The notes under the pieces are model-generated. The model saw only the letters and a program-made list of their open reading frames with translations, ran no database searches and was not told where the DNA came from. Position numbers and translations under genes: made by a program. 6,544 nt of DNA from Alphaproteobacteria bacterium (GTDB lineage Bacteria; Pseudomonadota; Alphaproteobacteria; JAAXGF01). Position 1 is the first letter of the stretch, and every line of letters begins with the position of its first letter. Below, piece after piece: positions 5,627-6,544 of this stretch. The DNA lies in the NCBI GenBank assembly GCA_012267605.1, contig JAAXGF010000019.1, forward strand, positions 1 to 6,544, written 5' to 3'.

Positions 5627-6544
5627 GTGAACCCGTTCGCGGCACTGTTTGCCGGATTGCCACCGAATCACGGTTTGGCTGCCGCGCCGCAATCAGCTGG
5701 TCCGGTTGATCCTAGGTTCGCTGGTCTTATCGCCAAGCTTCAAGGTCAACCCGGGGCTCCAACAATCGGCGGGTCACTCGGCGAGTCCCTTGGCGAGTTT
5801 CAGAGCATCGACGATTTCGGAGAAACTTCGGGCGAACTAAGTTTGGTGTCGGGTACGTCTTTGACGGCGCCGACGACGATTCCCGACGAATTTTTGCAGA
5901 TAGCAACTTTCGCCGGTACGCCGATCTTTGCCGATTATCCAGTATCCCGACCGGCCAACTTACCAGTTGGCTCGACGTTAGCGCCGCCGTCTACGGCCCC
6001 TGAATCGCCGCGCTTGCAAAATCCGACAATTCCGGCGTCACCAGCGACTCGATTGGGAATACATTTTGAAACGCCACCGGCAACGATTGGAACGTCAACT
6101 GGGAATGTGCAGCACACGCCGTTGACGCGGGCGGGCGGAGACGTCGGTGTCGCGGCAAAATTAGCCGCTGCGACGCGCGTCGAATTGCCGAATACGGCGT
6201 TTATCGCCAGCGCCCAGTCCCAATCTACCATTTCGCCGGTATCCCAGACGTTGCCCGAGACGCACGTTTCGCCACCCACCACTCAACGCGTTCACGCCGA
6301 CCAACCGATCGTCCGAACGGGCCTCGCCGAGACAACGTCTGTAGGCAGTCAAGTACCCGGCGTTCAAGTATCTAGTGTCGAATTGCGACAAATCGCGCCG
6401 TCCACCGGAGCGATTCCACGATCGTCGCTACCGATCGAACTGGAAGGCTTCGAGCCAGTCGTACCGACACCACGGACTTCTTCACCGGCAGCGGAAACTT
6501 CCAGTTTGCGGGCGCCCAGCACGTTAGCCCGACTTCCGCAACTC
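5627..6544 (+). CDS. Probable flagellar hook-length control protein FliK, N-terminal part
   Basis: A single frame starts at GTG 5627 after GGAGG (5617-5621, 5 nt spacing) and stays open for 306 codons to the window edge. The competing ATG at 5625 is followed at once by TGA. The protein starts MNPFAALFAGLPPNHG. It is rich in Pro, Thr, Ser and Ala with very few aromatic residues, and has a short repeat SLGESLGEF. There are no membrane segments and no signal peptide. A long, low-complexity, poorly conserved N-terminus is typical of FliK, whose conserved C-terminal Flg_hook domain would lie beyond the edge. The setting supports this: it follows fliS and has its own late-type sigma-54 promoter. 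FliK measures hook length and switches export to filament proteins. The gene is very likely real; the FliK name is inferred from composition and context, and another exported flagellar protein is possible. Confidence 0.55.
   Translation, partial: MNPFAALFAGLPPNHGLAAAPQSAGPVDPRFAGLIAKLQGQPGAPTIGGSLGESLGEFQSIDDFGETSGELSLVSGTSLTAPTTIPDEFLQIATFAGTPIFADYPVSRPANLPVGSTLAPPSTAPESPRLQNPTIPASPATRLGIHFETPPATIGTSTGNVQHTPLTRAGGDVGVAAKLAAATRVELPNTAFIASAQSQSTISPVSQTLPETHVSPPTTQRVHADQPIVRTGLAETTSVGSQVPGVQVSSVELRQIAPSTGAIPRSSLPIELEGFEPVVPTPRTSSPAAETSSLRAPSTLARLPQL

Noticed and set aside
5649..5840. Short + strand frame at the start of the fliK-like gene
   Set aside because: It is out of frame with the 306-codon open frame, which has the better ribosome binding site and much greater length.

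Overview
The window is a stretch of a flagellar filament gene cluster, all on the + strand: flagellin, flaG, fliD, fliS, and the start of a long Pro/Thr/Ser-rich gene that is probably fliK (hook-length control). The flagellin ends (N-terminal MALNVISNF, C-terminal LPQNLLRLFQ) and the sigma-54 promoters with Caulobacter-like ftr elements point to an alphaproteobacterium, most likely a Rhodospirillales-type organism. That placement rests on recognised motifs, not on a search.

Layout. Positions 1-224 carry no convincing gene. Positions 225-447 form a compact control region: two near-identical palindromic ftr-like sites 33 bp apart, an AT-rich IHF-like patch, a well-spaced sigma-54 promoter (328-344), and a leader of about 93 nt. 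The leader holds two small hairpins with the same AGGTA loop, then a Shine-Dalgarno that can itself fold. The flagellin reading frame (448-1912) is broken twice, by an in-frame TAG at 1390 and a +1 frameshift near 1609, although both conserved ends are present. A strong GC hairpin without a U tract follows (1929-1963). Then come flaG (1991-2341), an unusually long fliD of 796 aa containing three copies of a flagellin-IN-like module (2383-4773), and fliS (4802-5293), closed by a clear intrinsic terminator (5320-5357).

A second sigma-54 promoter (5519-5535), with its own ftr-like and IHF-like sites, drives a GTG-started frame (5627-6544) that stays open for 306 codons to the window edge.

How the genes fit together. 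Flagellin is the filament subunit, FliS its secretion chaperone, FliD the cap under which flagellin polymerises, FlaG a filament-associated protein affecting filament length, and FliK, if correct, the ruler for the hook. They fall into two late, apparently co-regulated sigma-54 units. The most notable points are the doubly broken flagellin inside an otherwise intact operon, the promoter architecture shared by the two units, and the tandem same-loop hairpins in the flagellin leader. I see no sign of a wholly new system, mobile element, CRISPR array, tRNA or rRNA.
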